Assembly: GCA_016795205.1 (NCBI GenBank)
Contig: JAEUHZ010000024.1
Coordinates: 145,563 to 209,562 of the forward strand
DNA from: Planctomycetota bacterium
GTDB taxonomy: Bacteria > Planctomycetota > UBA1135 > GCA-002686595
Reading direction: 5' to 3'
Length of the DNA: 64,000 bases
Within the stretch, counting starts at the first letter, position 1, and each line of letters starts with the position of its first letter. Under the pieces are notes generated by a model, which was given only the letters and a program-made list of their open reading frames with translations, ran no database searches and was not told where the DNA came from. This document shows positions 34,654 through 43,835 of this stretch, in pieces. The position numbers and the translations under genes were made by a program.

Positions 34654-35364
34654 ATGAAGAAATCGCGGATCCTCGTGGTCGACGACGAGCCGGACCTGGT
34701 CGAGCTCGTCCGCCACCACCTCGCGCGCGAGCACTACGACGTGGTCACCGCCGGCGACGGCGAGACCGGGCTCGCCGAGGCGCGCCGCCGCCTGCCGGAC
34801 CTCGTGGTCCTGGACCTCATGCTCCCGGGGATCGACGGACTCGAGGTCTGCCGCCGGCTGCGCTCCGACCCGCGCACGACGCACATCCCGATCGTCATGC
34901 TGACCGCCAAGGGAGAGGAGTCCGACGCGGTCATCGGCCTCGCGCAGGGCGCCGACGACTACGTGCGCAAGCCCTTCGGCATGAAGGAGCTCGTGGCGCG
35001 CATCGCGACCCGCCTGCGCGCGGCCGACGCCCGGACGCCGGCCGGGGACACGCAGAAGGTGGCGCGCTTCGGCGAGCTGGTCATCGACTCGGTGAAGCAC
35101 GAGGTCCTGCTGGAAGGCAACCCGATCAAGCTGACGGTCACGGAGTTCAAGCTGCTGCGGCACCTCGTCCTGAACCGCGGACGCGCGTTCACGCGCAACG
35201 AGCTCCTGAACGCCGTCCTGGGCCAGGACGCGTACATCATCGACCGCAACGTCGACGTGCACGTGGCGACGCTGCGCAAGAAGCTGGGCGAGTACGGCGC
35301 GCACATCCTCACGATCCGCGGGCTGGGCTACAAGTTCCGCGAGACGCCGACGTCGCCCGACTAG
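34654..35364 (+). CDS. phoB: PhoB-type response regulator
   Basis: 236 residues. The receiver domain has the acidic pair D10-D11, the phosphoacceptor D54 (VVLDLMLPG), T84 and K106. A winged-helix OmpR/PhoB DNA-binding domain follows (KLTVTEFKLLRHL, NVDVHVATLRKKL, TIRGLGYKF). The full set of signalling residues is present. It is followed six bases later by phoR and then phoU, so this is a phosphate-type two-component system by synteny and similarity. Confidence 0.92.
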   Translation: MKKSRILVVDDEPDLVELVRHHLAREHYDVVTAGDGETGLAEARRRLPDLVVLDLMLPGIDGLEVCRRLRSDPRTTHIPIVMLTAKGEESDAVIGLAQGADDYVRKPFGMKELVARIATRLRAADARTPAGDTQKVARFGELVIDSVKHEVLLEGNPIKLTVTEFKLLRHLVLNRGRAFTRNELLNAVLGQDAYIIDRNVDVHVATLRKKLGEYGAHILTIRGLGYKFRETPTSPD

Positions 35365-35370
35365 ACGCTC

Positions 35371-37155
35371 TTGAACCTGGACTCCTTCTTCGCGCGGATC
35401 TTCCTCTCGCTTTCGGGCCTCGTGGCCGCGGTGGCACTGGCAGCCGTGATCGTCGCGGGCGCGCTGCTCTCCGCGCAGCAGGTTCGTGCCACGGACGAGC
35501 GCCTCGAGGCCCTCACGGAGTCGCTGGCCGCCGAGGCGGAGCTCGTGCTCCGCGGGGGCGCTCCCGCCGATCCGTTCGGCGAGCGGCTGCGCGCGCTGGG
35601 TAGCGCGTCGGGACTGGCGATCACCCTGGCGGACGCCGACGGTCTCGTGGTCGCCGGCAGCGGCGCCCCGGCAGCCAGCGGCTCCCGCACCGACGGCCTC
35701 GGGCCCGGGCGCCGGCCGGCGCTGGAGACGCAGCTGGCCGCGTCTGGACGCGAGGTCCGCCAGGTCTGGCGGCCGATCGAGGTCGAGGGCCGGCCGGTCG
35801 GCTCCCTGACCGCGTCCGCCGACCTCGCGCAGGTGCGCGCCGCGCAGGCCGAGCTCCGCGCGGGCCTGGCCTGGTTCGGCGCGGCCGCGGTGGTCCTGGG
35901 AGCCGCGGCCTCGTGGTGGATCGCGCGCCAGCTCGCGCGCCCGTTCCAGGAGCTCGAAGCCGACGCGGCCGAGCTCGCCGCGGGTCGCCTGGACGCCGAC
36001 GTCCGCTCCGCGGGTCCGGCCGAGCGACGCCGACTGGCGGACGGACTCAACGCCCTCGCACGCCACCTGCGCGCGCGCCTCGAGGAGATGCGCCGCGCGC
36101 GCACCGAGGTCGAGACGGTGCTCTCGAGCATGCAGGAGGGCGTGGTGGCCGTCGACGCGCGCGAGCGCGTCGTGCTCATGAACCAGGCCGCGGCCCGCCT
36201 GCTGGGCGTGGGCACGGCGCTCGAGCCCGGCGATTCGTTGTGGGAGCGGCTGCGCTTCCCCGAGCTGGAACGCGCGCTGCGCGCCGTGCTGGCTGGAACG
36301 CCTGCGTGGCACGGCGACGCCGCCTCCCCCGCGCAGGACGGTCGTGTCCTGGGCCTTTCGGTCGCGCGCGTGGCGCACGGGGACGGGCTGGACAAGCCGT
36401 TGGCCGGGGCCGTGGCGCTGCTCTCCGACGTCACGGCGATCCGCCGCCTGGAGCAGGTGCGCATCGACTTCGTGGCCAACGTGAGCCACGAGCTGCGCAC
36501 GCCGCTCGCCGCGGTCATGGGGTCGCTCGAAACCCTGGCCGACCCGGAGCAGGAGCCCGAGACCCGCCAGCGATTCCTGGAGATCGGCAACCGCAACGCC
36601 GCCCGGCTCCAGGCCATCGTCTCGGACCTCCTGGACCTGTCGTCGATCGAGGCCGAGGGCGATCGGATGCCGTTGGAGCCGGTGCGGGCCGACGCGCCGC
36701 TGCGCACCGCGGCGGGCGCGCTGGCCGGGGCCGCCGAGTCCAAGGGCGTGCGGCTCGAGCTGCCGCCCCCGACCCCGGAACCGGCGATCGTGCGCGGCAA
36801 CGCGCAGCGGCTGGAGCAGGTCTTCACGAACCTGCTCGAGAACGCCATCAAGTACACGCCCCAGGGCGGGCGCGTCCTGGCCCGCGTCCGGGTCTTGCCG
36901 CGCGAGGTCCAGGTCGACGTCGAGGACTCCGGGATGGGCATCCCGGCCGCGGCGCTGCCGCGCATCTTCGAGCGCTTCTACCGCGTGGACCGTTCGCGCT
37001 CGCGCGAGATGGGCGGCACGGGCCTGGGATTGGCGATCGTGAAGCACGTGGTGCGCGCCCACGGCGGTACCGTGTCGGTCCGGAGCGAGGAGGGCCGCGG
37101 CACGACGTTCACGGTCGCGCTGCCGCTGATCCCGGAGAGCACCAGGAGCGTCTGA
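35371..37155 (+). CDS. phoR: PhoR-type sensor histidine kinase
   Basis: 594 residues. Helices at about 10-34 and 167-186 flank a small periplasmic sensor; HAMP (187-240), a PAS domain (about 247-360, VLSSMQEGVVAVD) and the kinase core follow. The H-box FVANVSHELRTPL holds His373, the N-box reads NLLENAIKY and the G-box GGTGLGLAIVKH. The start is a TTG at 35371, the first in-frame start after the phoB stop. The relatively long periplasmic loop (about 130 residues) is larger than in E. coli PhoR. Confidence 0.92.
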   Translation: MNLDSFFARIFLSLSGLVAAVALAAVIVAGALLSAQQVRATDERLEALTESLAAEAELVLRGGAPADPFGERLRALGSASGLAITLADADGLVVAGSGAPAASGSRTDGLGPGRRPALETQLAASGREVRQVWRPIEVEGRPVGSLTASADLAQVRAAQAELRAGLAWFGAAAVVLGAAASWWIARQLARPFQELEADAAELAAGRLDADVRSAGPAERRRLADGLNALARHLRARLEEMRRARTEVETVLSSMQEGVVAVDARERVVLMNQAAARLLGVGTALEPGDSLWERLRFPELERALRAVLAGTPAWHGDAASPAQDGRVLGLSVARVAHGDGLDKPLAGAVALLSDVTAIRRLEQVRIDFVANVSHELRTPLAAVMGSLETLADPEQEPETRQRFLEIGNRNAARLQAIVSDLLDLSSIEAEGDRMPLEPVRADAPLRTAAGALAGAAESKGVRLELPPPTPEPAIVRGNAQRLEQVFTNLLENAIKYTPQGGRVLARVRVLPREVQVDVEDSGMGIPAAALPRIFERFYRVDRSRSREMGGTGLGLAIVKHVVRAHGGTVSVRSEEGRGTTFTVALPLIPESTRSV

Positions 37156-37159
37156 AACC

Positions 37160-37891
37160 ATGTCGAAGCAAACCGAGGAAGAGCTGACCGAGATCACGAA
37201 GAAGATCCTGCACATCGGCGGGCTCGTGGAGAGCGCGATCGACCGCTCGCTCACGGCGCTCCTGGACCGGGACGCGAAGCTCGCGCGCGAGGTCATCGAG
37301 GGCGACAACGTGGTCGACAACCTCGAGAACGAGGTCGAGGAGAAGTGCCTCGAGGTGCTGGCCATGCGCCAGCCCGTGGCACGCGACCTGCGCTACATCT
37401 GCGGGATCATGAAGATCAACTCGGACCTCGAGCGCATGGCCGATTTGGCTGTGAACATCGCCGAGCGCGCCGAGGTCCTGGCCGACGTGCCGCCGTTGCC
37501 GTTCCGCCCCGACGTGTCGCGCATGGCGGCCGTCGCCAAGCGCATGACGCGCGAGGCCCTCGACGCCCTGATCCGGCGCGACGCGCAGCTCGCGCTGCGC
37601 GTGTGGCAGTCCGACGTCGAGGCCGACCGCCTGTACCGCGAGCTGATCGGCCAGGCGATCCAGTTCATGCGCGAGCACCCGGCGCGCATCGGCGACGTGA
37701 TGCACTTCGTCGGCGCGCTGCGCAACCTGGAGCGCATCGCCGATCACGCCACGAACGTGGCCGAGGACGTGATCTTCGTGGTGCAGGGCCGCATCGTGCG
37801 GCACCACATGATCGAGTTCTCCGAGCGCTCGGGCGGCTTCGCCCGCCCAGGCGAGGACACGATCGTGCCCGCGGCGCGCAAGAACGGCTGA
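37160..37891 (+). CDS. phoU: PhoU phosphate signalling regulator
   Basis: 243 residues, the usual length. It has the two-fold repeat of three-helix bundles with EGDNVVDNLENEVEE and a matching second-half RNLERIADHATNVAEDV, each carrying the E/DxxxD metal-binding pattern of PhoU. PhoU mediates signalling between the Pst transporter and PhoR. The Pst transporter genes are absent from the window. ATG at 37160, four bases after the phoR stop. Confidence 0.93.
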   Translation: MSKQTEEELTEITKKILHIGGLVESAIDRSLTALLDRDAKLAREVIEGDNVVDNLENEVEEKCLEVLAMRQPVARDLRYICGIMKINSDLERMADLAVNIAERAEVLADVPPLPFRPDVSRMAAVAKRMTREALDALIRRDAQLALRVWQSDVEADRLYRELIGQAIQFMREHPARIGDVMHFVGALRNLERIADHATNVAEDVIFVVQGRIVRHHMIEFSERSGGFARPGEDTIVPAARKNG

Positions 37892-37904
37892 TCCGCGGCG
37901 ACGG

Positions 37905-37928
37905 CGGCCGCCCGCGCCCACGCGGCCG
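37905..37928. terminator. Possible terminator hairpin after phoU
   Basis: CGGCCGC and GCGGCCG form a seven-pair stem with a ten-base loop in the 51-base gap between the convergent phoU and thioredoxin-like genes. No T-run on either strand. Confidence 0.35.
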
Positions 37929-37942
37929 TGCCGACGCGCCCT

Positions 37943-40684
37943 TCAGCGACCGGGCCGCGCCACCGGCCGGGCCTCGCCCAGGCGTTCGCGCAAGCGGCGT
38001 GCGAGCTCGTGCCAGGTCTCGTCCGGGCCGGCCGGCTCGCCGAGCAGTTGCGCGGCCTCGATGAGCAGCTTCGCGGCCTCGCCGTCGCGCTCCGTGACCA
38101 GCAGGCGCTCGGCGTGCACGCTGCGCGCTTGCGCTTCATGGCGCCGGGAGTCCTGGTCGTCGACCACGGCCCGCGCCCGGGCCGCGATCTCGATCGAGAG
38201 CTCCAGCCAGCGGTCGCCCTGGGCGCAGGGCTCGCGCAGCTCGGCGGGCTCGCCGCTGGCGCGCATCGTCTCCGGCACGGGCACGCTGCGCCCCACCCGC
38301 CCGTCGGCGCGCAGGCCCTCGCGCAGGCAGGTGTCGGACAGCGCGCGCAGCCAGCGGGCCTCGCCGGGCACGGCGCGCGACAACGCGTCGGCGAACGCGA
38401 CCGGGTTCACGCGGCTCTCCCCGTCCTCCTCGGTCCACTCGAGCACGGCGTCCACCAGGTCGAGCCCGTCGCGGTCGAGCCCGTCGCGCGCCTCCCCGCT
38501 CTCGGGGCGCTGCGCGAGCGCCCGCACCAGGGCATCGGCGGCTTCCTGGCGGCGCCCGGCCTGACGGTGAGCGAACCCACGCCCGCGCTCGGCCAGCGCC
38601 AGGTAGTGGCCGGCCGAAGCGGAGAAGGCCGGCTCGAGCTCGACGCTCGCGAGGAAGCGCGCCGTCGCCGCGTCGTAGTCGGCGATGGCGCCGTCCGGAC
38701 GGCCCGCTCGCCGTGCCCACTCGGCCCGCAGGTACCAGGCGTAGCCGGCGTACCAGCGATTCACCGCCGACTCGGGGTCGAGCGCGGCGAGCCAATCGGC
38801 CGTCGCGCACAGGACGTCGGGCCGCCCGGCCGCACCGCACAGGTCGCGCAGCAGGTCGCGCAGCGCATTCGAGGCCGGGAAACGCTCCAGGCCGGCGCGC
38901 GTGGTCGCCAGCGCCTGTCGGGCGAGCCCGTGCGCGCGCAGGAAGGTGGCCAGGCTCTGCACGTCGACGTCGCTGGCGCGCGGGCTGGCGACCGCCGCGC
39001 CCAGCGCGCGTGCTCCGCGCGCGACGCTCGCGGCGTGCAGCGCGGGATCCGCGCCGAGCTGTGCCGCGCGCCGCCCTTCGGCGTCGCCGATCCAGCGCAG
39101 GGCCTCGTGCGCGACCTCGTCGAACGCGATCGCGGCGGCCCGCGCGACCTCGGCGCGCCCGGTTGCTGCCCCGCTCCCCCACGCGGCGTGGCGTTCCAGG
39201 GCAGCGCGCGCGGCCTCGGCCAGCACCGCGCGCCCGGCTGCGCGAGCCAGCACCTCGCCACCGATGCGCGCCTGCTCGTCGAACTTCGTCAGGTAGTGCG
39301 CCGTGCGCGCCCGGTCGAGCGCCAGCAGCTCGTCGGCGGGCCGCGCCAGGGCCGCGCGGCCCAGCCACAGCTCGGCGTCCTGGAGCAGGAGGCCGATCCC
39401 CGGCCCCGAGACCGAGAGCCGCGCCAGCGCCAGGCGCAGCGCCGCGCGCCCGAAGCGCGCGGCCGCGTCGGGATCGCCCTCGGCAGCGGCCAGCGCGTCC
39501 TCCGCGACCGCCAGGTCCACGACGAGCTCGTCGAGCGTGCGCGCGGCCTGCGCCGGGATCTGGCTGCTTGGGAGCGGGGCGCTCGCGAGCTCTGAGCCCA
39601 GGCGCACGAGGTCCTCGACGTCGACCGGCCCGCCCTCCGCCGCGAGCGCCGCCGCGACCTGCGCGCGGACGTCGGGCGCGAGCGCCGCGAGGGCGACCGC
39701 GCGGTCCGCTTCCGGCGCGGCGGCCGCCAGCGCCACGAGCAGGCTGCGCGGCTCCGGTTCGTCCCCGGCGAGCCGCGCCAGGAGCGCGAGCAACCGCCGA
39801 TCCAGCCCCAAGGAGTACGCGCCGGGGTGGCGGCCGGCGCCGACGAGCACGCCGCGCAGCGCGCGCGCGAGCTCGCGCGCGAACCCGCGCTCGAGCGCGG
39901 CCGCGGCGACCTCGTCCGCGAGCCCCGGCTCCCAGCGCTCGCGCTGCAGGATCCACAGCAGCGCGTCGACGGACCCCGCGTCCCCGCGCGCGCGGATCGC
40001 ACGCACGTGATCGAGCGCAGCGCCAGGGGCCGCAAGCGCTTCGTCCGCGAACAGCGGAGCGCGACGCACGAGCGCCTCGAACAACGAGCGGTGCCAGGAG
40101 TGCCGCCGCCCGGCGAGGACCGCGCGCGCCTCGTCCGGCGAGCGCGGCGCGGGGAGGCGCGGACCCTGCGGGTCGAAGGGCGGCGCCGACGCGGCCGCAG
40201 CGGCCAACGCCGCGTCGAGCTCGCGCAAGTCGAACAGCAAGAACAGATCGAAGGCGCGCGTGCCGTCGGGCAGGATCAGGGCGTGCCGCGGCGAGACGCG
40301 CTCGCCGCCCAGGTAGGCGTCGTACAGCTCGGGCTCGAGCCGCACGTGCTCGCCGCAGGTCACGACGCCCAGGCGCGGGCACTCGATGCGCCGGCCGTCG
40401 ACGTCGTGGTCGAGCGGCACGTGGCGGAAGGGGTGCCCCACGACGCACACGAAGCGGCGCGTCCAGGCCACGAACTGCGGATCGCGGTAGCGCTCGGTGA
40501 CGATGCGATCCGAGGCCGATTCACCGTCCAGGTTGATCGCGACCAGGATCGGCCGCCCCTCGTCCGCCGCGATCGCGCGCGCATCGGCCAGGCTGCGCTG
40601 CCACAGGATCTGGTCCTCGAGGAGCACGGGCGCGTCCGTTTGCGCGGCCAGGGCCAGGAGTGGAGCGAAGAAGAGGCTCGTCAT
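37943..40684 (-). CDS. Large secreted protein with N-terminal thioredoxin-like domain and helical repeats
   Basis: 913 residues. A short signal peptide (1-14) precedes a thioredoxin-fold-like region (about 25-115): ARAIAADEGRPILVAINLD, then FVAWTRRFVCVV. The CxxC of active thioredoxins is missing; the position reads DGES. The rest is a helical solenoid very rich in Ala, Leu and Arg, with TPR-like units near 690-790 (AIADYDAATARFLASVELEP). No named family recognised. Probably a periplasmic scaffold. ATG at 40684; no clear promoter box within ten bases. Confidence 0.6.
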   Translation of the reverse strand: MTSLFFAPLLALAAQTDAPVLLEDQILWQRSLADARAIAADEGRPILVAINLDGESASDRIVTERYRDPQFVAWTRRFVCVVGHPFRHVPLDHDVDGRRIECPRLGVVTCGEHVRLEPELYDAYLGGERVSPRHALILPDGTRAFDLFLLFDLRELDAALAAAAASAPPFDPQGPRLPAPRSPDEARAVLAGRRHSWHRSLFEALVRRAPLFADEALAAPGAALDHVRAIRARGDAGSVDALLWILQRERWEPGLADEVAAAALERGFARELARALRGVLVGAGRHPGAYSLGLDRRLLALLARLAGDEPEPRSLLVALAAAAPEADRAVALAALAPDVRAQVAAALAAEGGPVDVEDLVRLGSELASAPLPSSQIPAQAARTLDELVVDLAVAEDALAAAEGDPDAAARFGRAALRLALARLSVSGPGIGLLLQDAELWLGRAALARPADELLALDRARTAHYLTKFDEQARIGGEVLARAAGRAVLAEAARAALERHAAWGSGAATGRAEVARAAAIAFDEVAHEALRWIGDAEGRRAAQLGADPALHAASVARGARALGAAVASPRASDVDVQSLATFLRAHGLARQALATTRAGLERFPASNALRDLLRDLCGAAGRPDVLCATADWLAALDPESAVNRWYAGYAWYLRAEWARRAGRPDGAIADYDAATARFLASVELEPAFSASAGHYLALAERGRGFAHRQAGRRQEAADALVRALAQRPESGEARDGLDRDGLDLVDAVLEWTEEDGESRVNPVAFADALSRAVPGEARWLRALSDTCLREGLRADGRVGRSVPVPETMRASGEPAELREPCAQGDRWLELSIEIAARARAVVDDQDSRRHEAQARSVHAERLLVTERDGEAAKLLIEAAQLLGEPAGPDETWHELARRLRERLGEARPVARPGR

Positions 40685-40863
40685 GCGGGGATCCAGCGCG
40701 GCGCGGCGGCGGGCGCCTTCGTAGCACGCTCCCGCGCGGCGGTCACCCTCCAGCGCGCCGGCCCCTCCGCCCGTGGATCGCGGCGCCGCCCGACCGCGGC
40801 CTGACGGCCACGCGCGTGCTCGTGCGCGTTGAGTCCGGACTCCCCCGCCGCCAGGATGCGCCG

Positions 40864-42033
40864 GTGCAGGTGGCGGCCATCCTCGACACGGCGCTGGCGG
40901 CCGTTGCGGCGACCTGGGCCCTGGCGGACCTGGCGCTCGTGCGTGACGTGCTGTGCGTCCCGCGACTGGCCCGGACGCGCCCGGCGCGCACGCCGCGCGT
41001 CACGGCCGTCGTGCCGGCGCGCGACGAGGCCGGGCGGATCGAGGGCAGCGTGCGGCGGCTGCTGGTCGCGGAGGGCGTCGAGATCGACGTGGTGGTCGTC
41101 GACGACCGATCGACGGACGGGACCGGTGCGCTCGTCGAGCGGCTGTCGGCGCAGGACGCTCGTGTGCGGCTCGCGCGCGTCGAGGCGCTGCCCGCGGGCT
41201 GGCTCGGCAAGCCGCACGCCTGCCAGATCGGGGGCGAGCTGGCGCGCGGCGAGTGGATCCTGTTCACGGACGGCGACGTGCACCTCGACCCCGACGTGAT
41301 CGCGCGCGCGGTCGCGGCTGGCGACGCGGCCCAGGTCGAGCACGTCGTGCTGACGCCTGGCGTCGAGCACCCCACGCCGCTCGCCAGCGCGGCGCTCGCG
41401 GCCTTCGCGCTGGGCTTGGTCGGCGCGCTGGCGCGCGCCAACCGGGACGAGCGCCTCGGCTGGGCCGGCATCGGCGCCTTCAACCTCGTGCGCGCCGAGG
41501 CCTGGCGCGCGATCGGCGGCCACGCGCAGCTCTCCTTCGAGGTCGTCGACGACATGAAGCTCGGCCTCGTGCTGCGGCGCGCCGGGTTCCGCACGCGCGG
41601 ATTCCTGGGCCAGGGGGCGTTGACCGCGGCCTGGGGCCGCAGCGCACGCGAAGTCGTGCAGCTCCTCGAGAAGAACCTGTTCGCGTTCCTCTGCTATCGC
41701 GCCCCGGTCGCGTTCGGGATCGTGCTGCTCGGGACCCTGGCCGTCCTGGCCGGCGCGCTCGGCTGGCTGACGGGCACGTGGCCCGGCAGCGCGGCGACGC
41801 TCGCCTGGCTCGCTCTCGGCATCCCGGCCGCGCTCGGCGCGGCGCGCGACGGGCGCAGCCCCTTCCTCGGGCTCCTCGCGCCAGCCGGCGTGGCGGTCAT
41901 CCTGCTGGCGATCGCGCGCTCGACCTGGCGCACGCTGCGGCAGGGTGGCGTCATGTGGCGCGGCACGCACTACCCGCTGCGCGAGCTGCGCGCGCGGCGC
42001 GTCCGCGGGCTGTGGACCACGGTGTCCGGCTGA
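40864..42033 (+). CDS. Family 2 glycosyltransferase, CrtQ/HpnB-like
   Basis: 389 residues. An N-terminal membrane helix (about 2-22) is followed by VTAVVPARDEAGRIEGSV, VVVDDRSTDGTG, a GWLGKPHACQIGGELA segment and the DxD-type LFTDGDVHLDP, then about four C-terminal helices. The LGKPxAC motif and membrane layout match the carotenoid/hopanoid-linked glycosyltransferases (CrtQ, HpnB). The GTG at 40864 is preferred because it starts just before the helix; a GTG at 40816 is also possible. The fatty-acid-hydroxylase gene at 50443 is the only other lipid-ring-type candidate nearby. Confidence 0.75.
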   Translation: MQVAAILDTALAAVAATWALADLALVRDVLCVPRLARTRPARTPRVTAVVPARDEAGRIEGSVRRLLVAEGVEIDVVVVDDRSTDGTGALVERLSAQDARVRLARVEALPAGWLGKPHACQIGGELARGEWILFTDGDVHLDPDVIARAVAAGDAAQVEHVVLTPGVEHPTPLASAALAAFALGLVGALARANRDERLGWAGIGAFNLVRAEAWRAIGGHAQLSFEVVDDMKLGLVLRRAGFRTRGFLGQGALTAAWGRSAREVVQLLEKNLFAFLCYRAPVAFGIVLLGTLAVLAGALGWLTGTWPGSAATLAWLALGIPAALGAARDGRSPFLGLLAPAGVAVILLAIARSTWRTLRQGGVMWRGTHYPLRELRARRVRGLWTTVSG

Positions 42034-42037
42034 ACTG

Positions 42038-42075
42038 GGGACGGCCCGGTCCGGGGCGCGGGATCGAGCCGTCCC
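42038..42075. terminator. Possible terminator hairpin between convergent genes
   Basis: GGGACGGC (42038-42045) and GCCGTCCC (42068-42075) form a perfect eight-pair stem with a 22-base loop that contains further GC pairing. It fills the 63-base gap between the convergent GT2 and CAP genes. Confidence 0.4.
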
Positions 42076-42096
42076 GGGATCCAGCGGGCAGCGTCG

Positions 42097-43818
42097 TCAG
42101 CGGCTCCCGGCACCGAAGTTCTGGCACCAGTACGGGCCGGCGATCGCGCTGGCCATCTCCTTGTGGTTGGCCTCGAGCAGATTCCTGTGGTGACCGCTCG
42201 AGTGCGTCCAGCCGAGATGCGCGCCCTCCGCGCCGGAGTCCCCCATGTGGCAGTTCTCGGAGCCCCCGCCGCTGTACCCGGCGAGCTTGAGCCGCTCGGC
42301 GGGGCCGTGCCGCGCCGGATCGGGCTCGAAGTGGCCGAAGTCGCCGGTCCTCGACATGTAGTCGGCGTGACCCTGCGCGGCGGCCTGGATCTGCGGGTTC
42401 CAGGCCAGCGCCCGGCGACCGAGCAGCGCGCGGTAGCGGTTCGTGACGCGCACCTGCTCCTGCTCCTCGGCGTTCGCGACCGACGCGGCGTCGAACTTGC
42501 CCTGCTTCCAGATCGCCTCGTTCTGCTCGACGACGGCGCGGTCCCGCGCGAGCGCCGCGGCCTCCCGCGCGTCCCAGGCGAAGCTCGCGAGATCGACCAC
42601 CTCGCGCGCGGGATCCAGGGCCACGATCCAGCTCGGGAGCGCCGGATCCCAGGCGAACTCCAGTTGGCGCTCGACCTGCGCCGCGCGATTCCAGCTCAGC
42701 TCCTCGAGCGCGGCGCGGAACGCGGCCGAGGTGCGCGCGCGCCGCGGCGCGGACCAGGGCTCGCGCGCGGCGGCGACGCGGCGGTTGACCTCTTGCTGCA
42801 CGGACGCATAGAGCTTCGCGCGTTCGGGCGGGCAGGCCGGCGGGTTGTAGGGGTAGAAGTAGCGCTCCTCGTCGAAGATCAGCTCGATCGCCGCCGCCCG
42901 GCGGCGGTCGAGTTCCTCGCGCTGCTCGGCGATGCGCGCGAGCTGTTCCAGCGACGTGCCGCGCCCGAGCGCCGCCAGCGCCGCGCGCCAGCGGGCCTCC
43001 AGCACGAGCGCGGCACGCGCGACGCCTTCCGCACCGCGCGCCTCGAGCTTGGCGAGTGCGGCGTCGCGGGCTTTGGGCTGCGCTTCCTCCAGGGCGATCG
43101 CCGCGCTCTCCAGCGCCGAGGCCGCGGCGCTCCGGGCCACGTCCGCCGCGCGGCGCCACGCGCCCTGGACCAGGACGTAGCCACCCTCGGGGTACTCCTC
43201 GCCGCGCGCCCGTGCCACCGCGGCGAACACGTCGGTCGCCGGCCAGGCGCGCTGCTCGTGGATCCGGGCCAGGTCCTTGAGCGCCGTGAGCTTCTCGGAC
43301 GGCGTCCCACGCACCAGCGCCTCCTGGACGACCCCGCGCTGGGCAGCGGCCGAGAGCCGCGCGACCTTCGCCGCGCGGCGCAGGAGCTCGATGTCGACCT
43401 CGACCCAGGGCAGCTCCTCGCCCGCGACGACGAGCGTGGCGGCCGTGGCCGCGCCCACGCCGAGCGCATCGAAGGCGCCGGGCACGGCGGCCGCATAGGC
43501 CGCGATCTCGGCCCGCAGGGCCAGCCGGTCCTCGATCGCGCGGGCCGCGCCGACCGCGGCGTCGCGCGCGGCGCCGATCGGGAGCCGGGGCGCGGCCGCG
43601 AGCCAGGCGTCGCGGGCCGGCTCGAGGTCGCCGCGCGCTTCGCGCTTGCGCGCCGCGGCCAGCAGCGCCTCGAGGTCGAGCGTCTCGAGGTCCTGCGTCC
43701 CGACCGCGCGCGCCTCCGCTGCGAGCCGCGCCTGCGGCGCTGCGGCGGGCCCGACCGCGCTGGCCGCGGTGGGATGGGCCAGGAACGCGGCGAGCAGAAC
43801 CAGGGTCGCGGCAGGCAT
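42097..43818 (-). CDS. Secreted CAP (SCP)-domain protein
   Basis: 573 residues. Signal peptide (about 1-20), a long Ala-rich helical region (30-430), and a C-terminal CAP domain (456-573). CAP signatures are visible: QGHADYMSRTGDFGHFEP, SENCHMG and WTHSSGHHRNLL, including the His and Glu residues of the CAP cavity. Bacterial CAP proteins are secreted and of mostly unknown function. ATG at 43818, 14 bases after the stop of the HEAT-VWA gene; a TAGATT box lies 11 bases upstream, so it may also have its own promoter. Confidence 0.82.
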   Translation of the reverse strand: MPAATLVLLAAFLAHPTAASAVGPAAAPQARLAAEARAVGTQDLETLDLEALLAAARKREARGDLEPARDAWLAAAPRLPIGAARDAAVGAARAIEDRLALRAEIAAYAAAVPGAFDALGVGAATAATLVVAGEELPWVEVDIELLRRAAKVARLSAAAQRGVVQEALVRGTPSEKLTALKDLARIHEQRAWPATDVFAAVARARGEEYPEGGYVLVQGAWRRAADVARSAAASALESAAIALEEAQPKARDAALAKLEARGAEGVARAALVLEARWRAALAALGRGTSLEQLARIAEQREELDRRRAAAIELIFDEERYFYPYNPPACPPERAKLYASVQQEVNRRVAAAREPWSAPRRARTSAAFRAALEELSWNRAAQVERQLEFAWDPALPSWIVALDPAREVVDLASFAWDAREAAALARDRAVVEQNEAIWKQGKFDAASVANAEEQEQVRVTNRYRALLGRRALAWNPQIQAAAQGHADYMSRTGDFGHFEPDPARHGPAERLKLAGYSGGGSENCHMGDSGAEGAHLGWTHSSGHHRNLLEANHKEMASAIAGPYWCQNFGAGSR

Positions 43819-43829
43819 CGAGGCCGACG

Positions 43830-43835
43830 AATCTA
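43830..43835 (-). promoter_or_regulatory. TANNNT box before the CAP gene
   Basis: TAGATT on the minus strand, 11 bases before the ATG at 43818. Its first three bases are the TAG stop codon of the HEAT-VWA gene. A short leader of about 4-5 bases would result. Confidence 0.35.

Noticed and set aside
43056..43280. Small plus-strand proteins within the CAP and VWA genes
   Set aside because: All are Arg/Pro/Ser-rich frames antisense to supported genes, without signal or motif.
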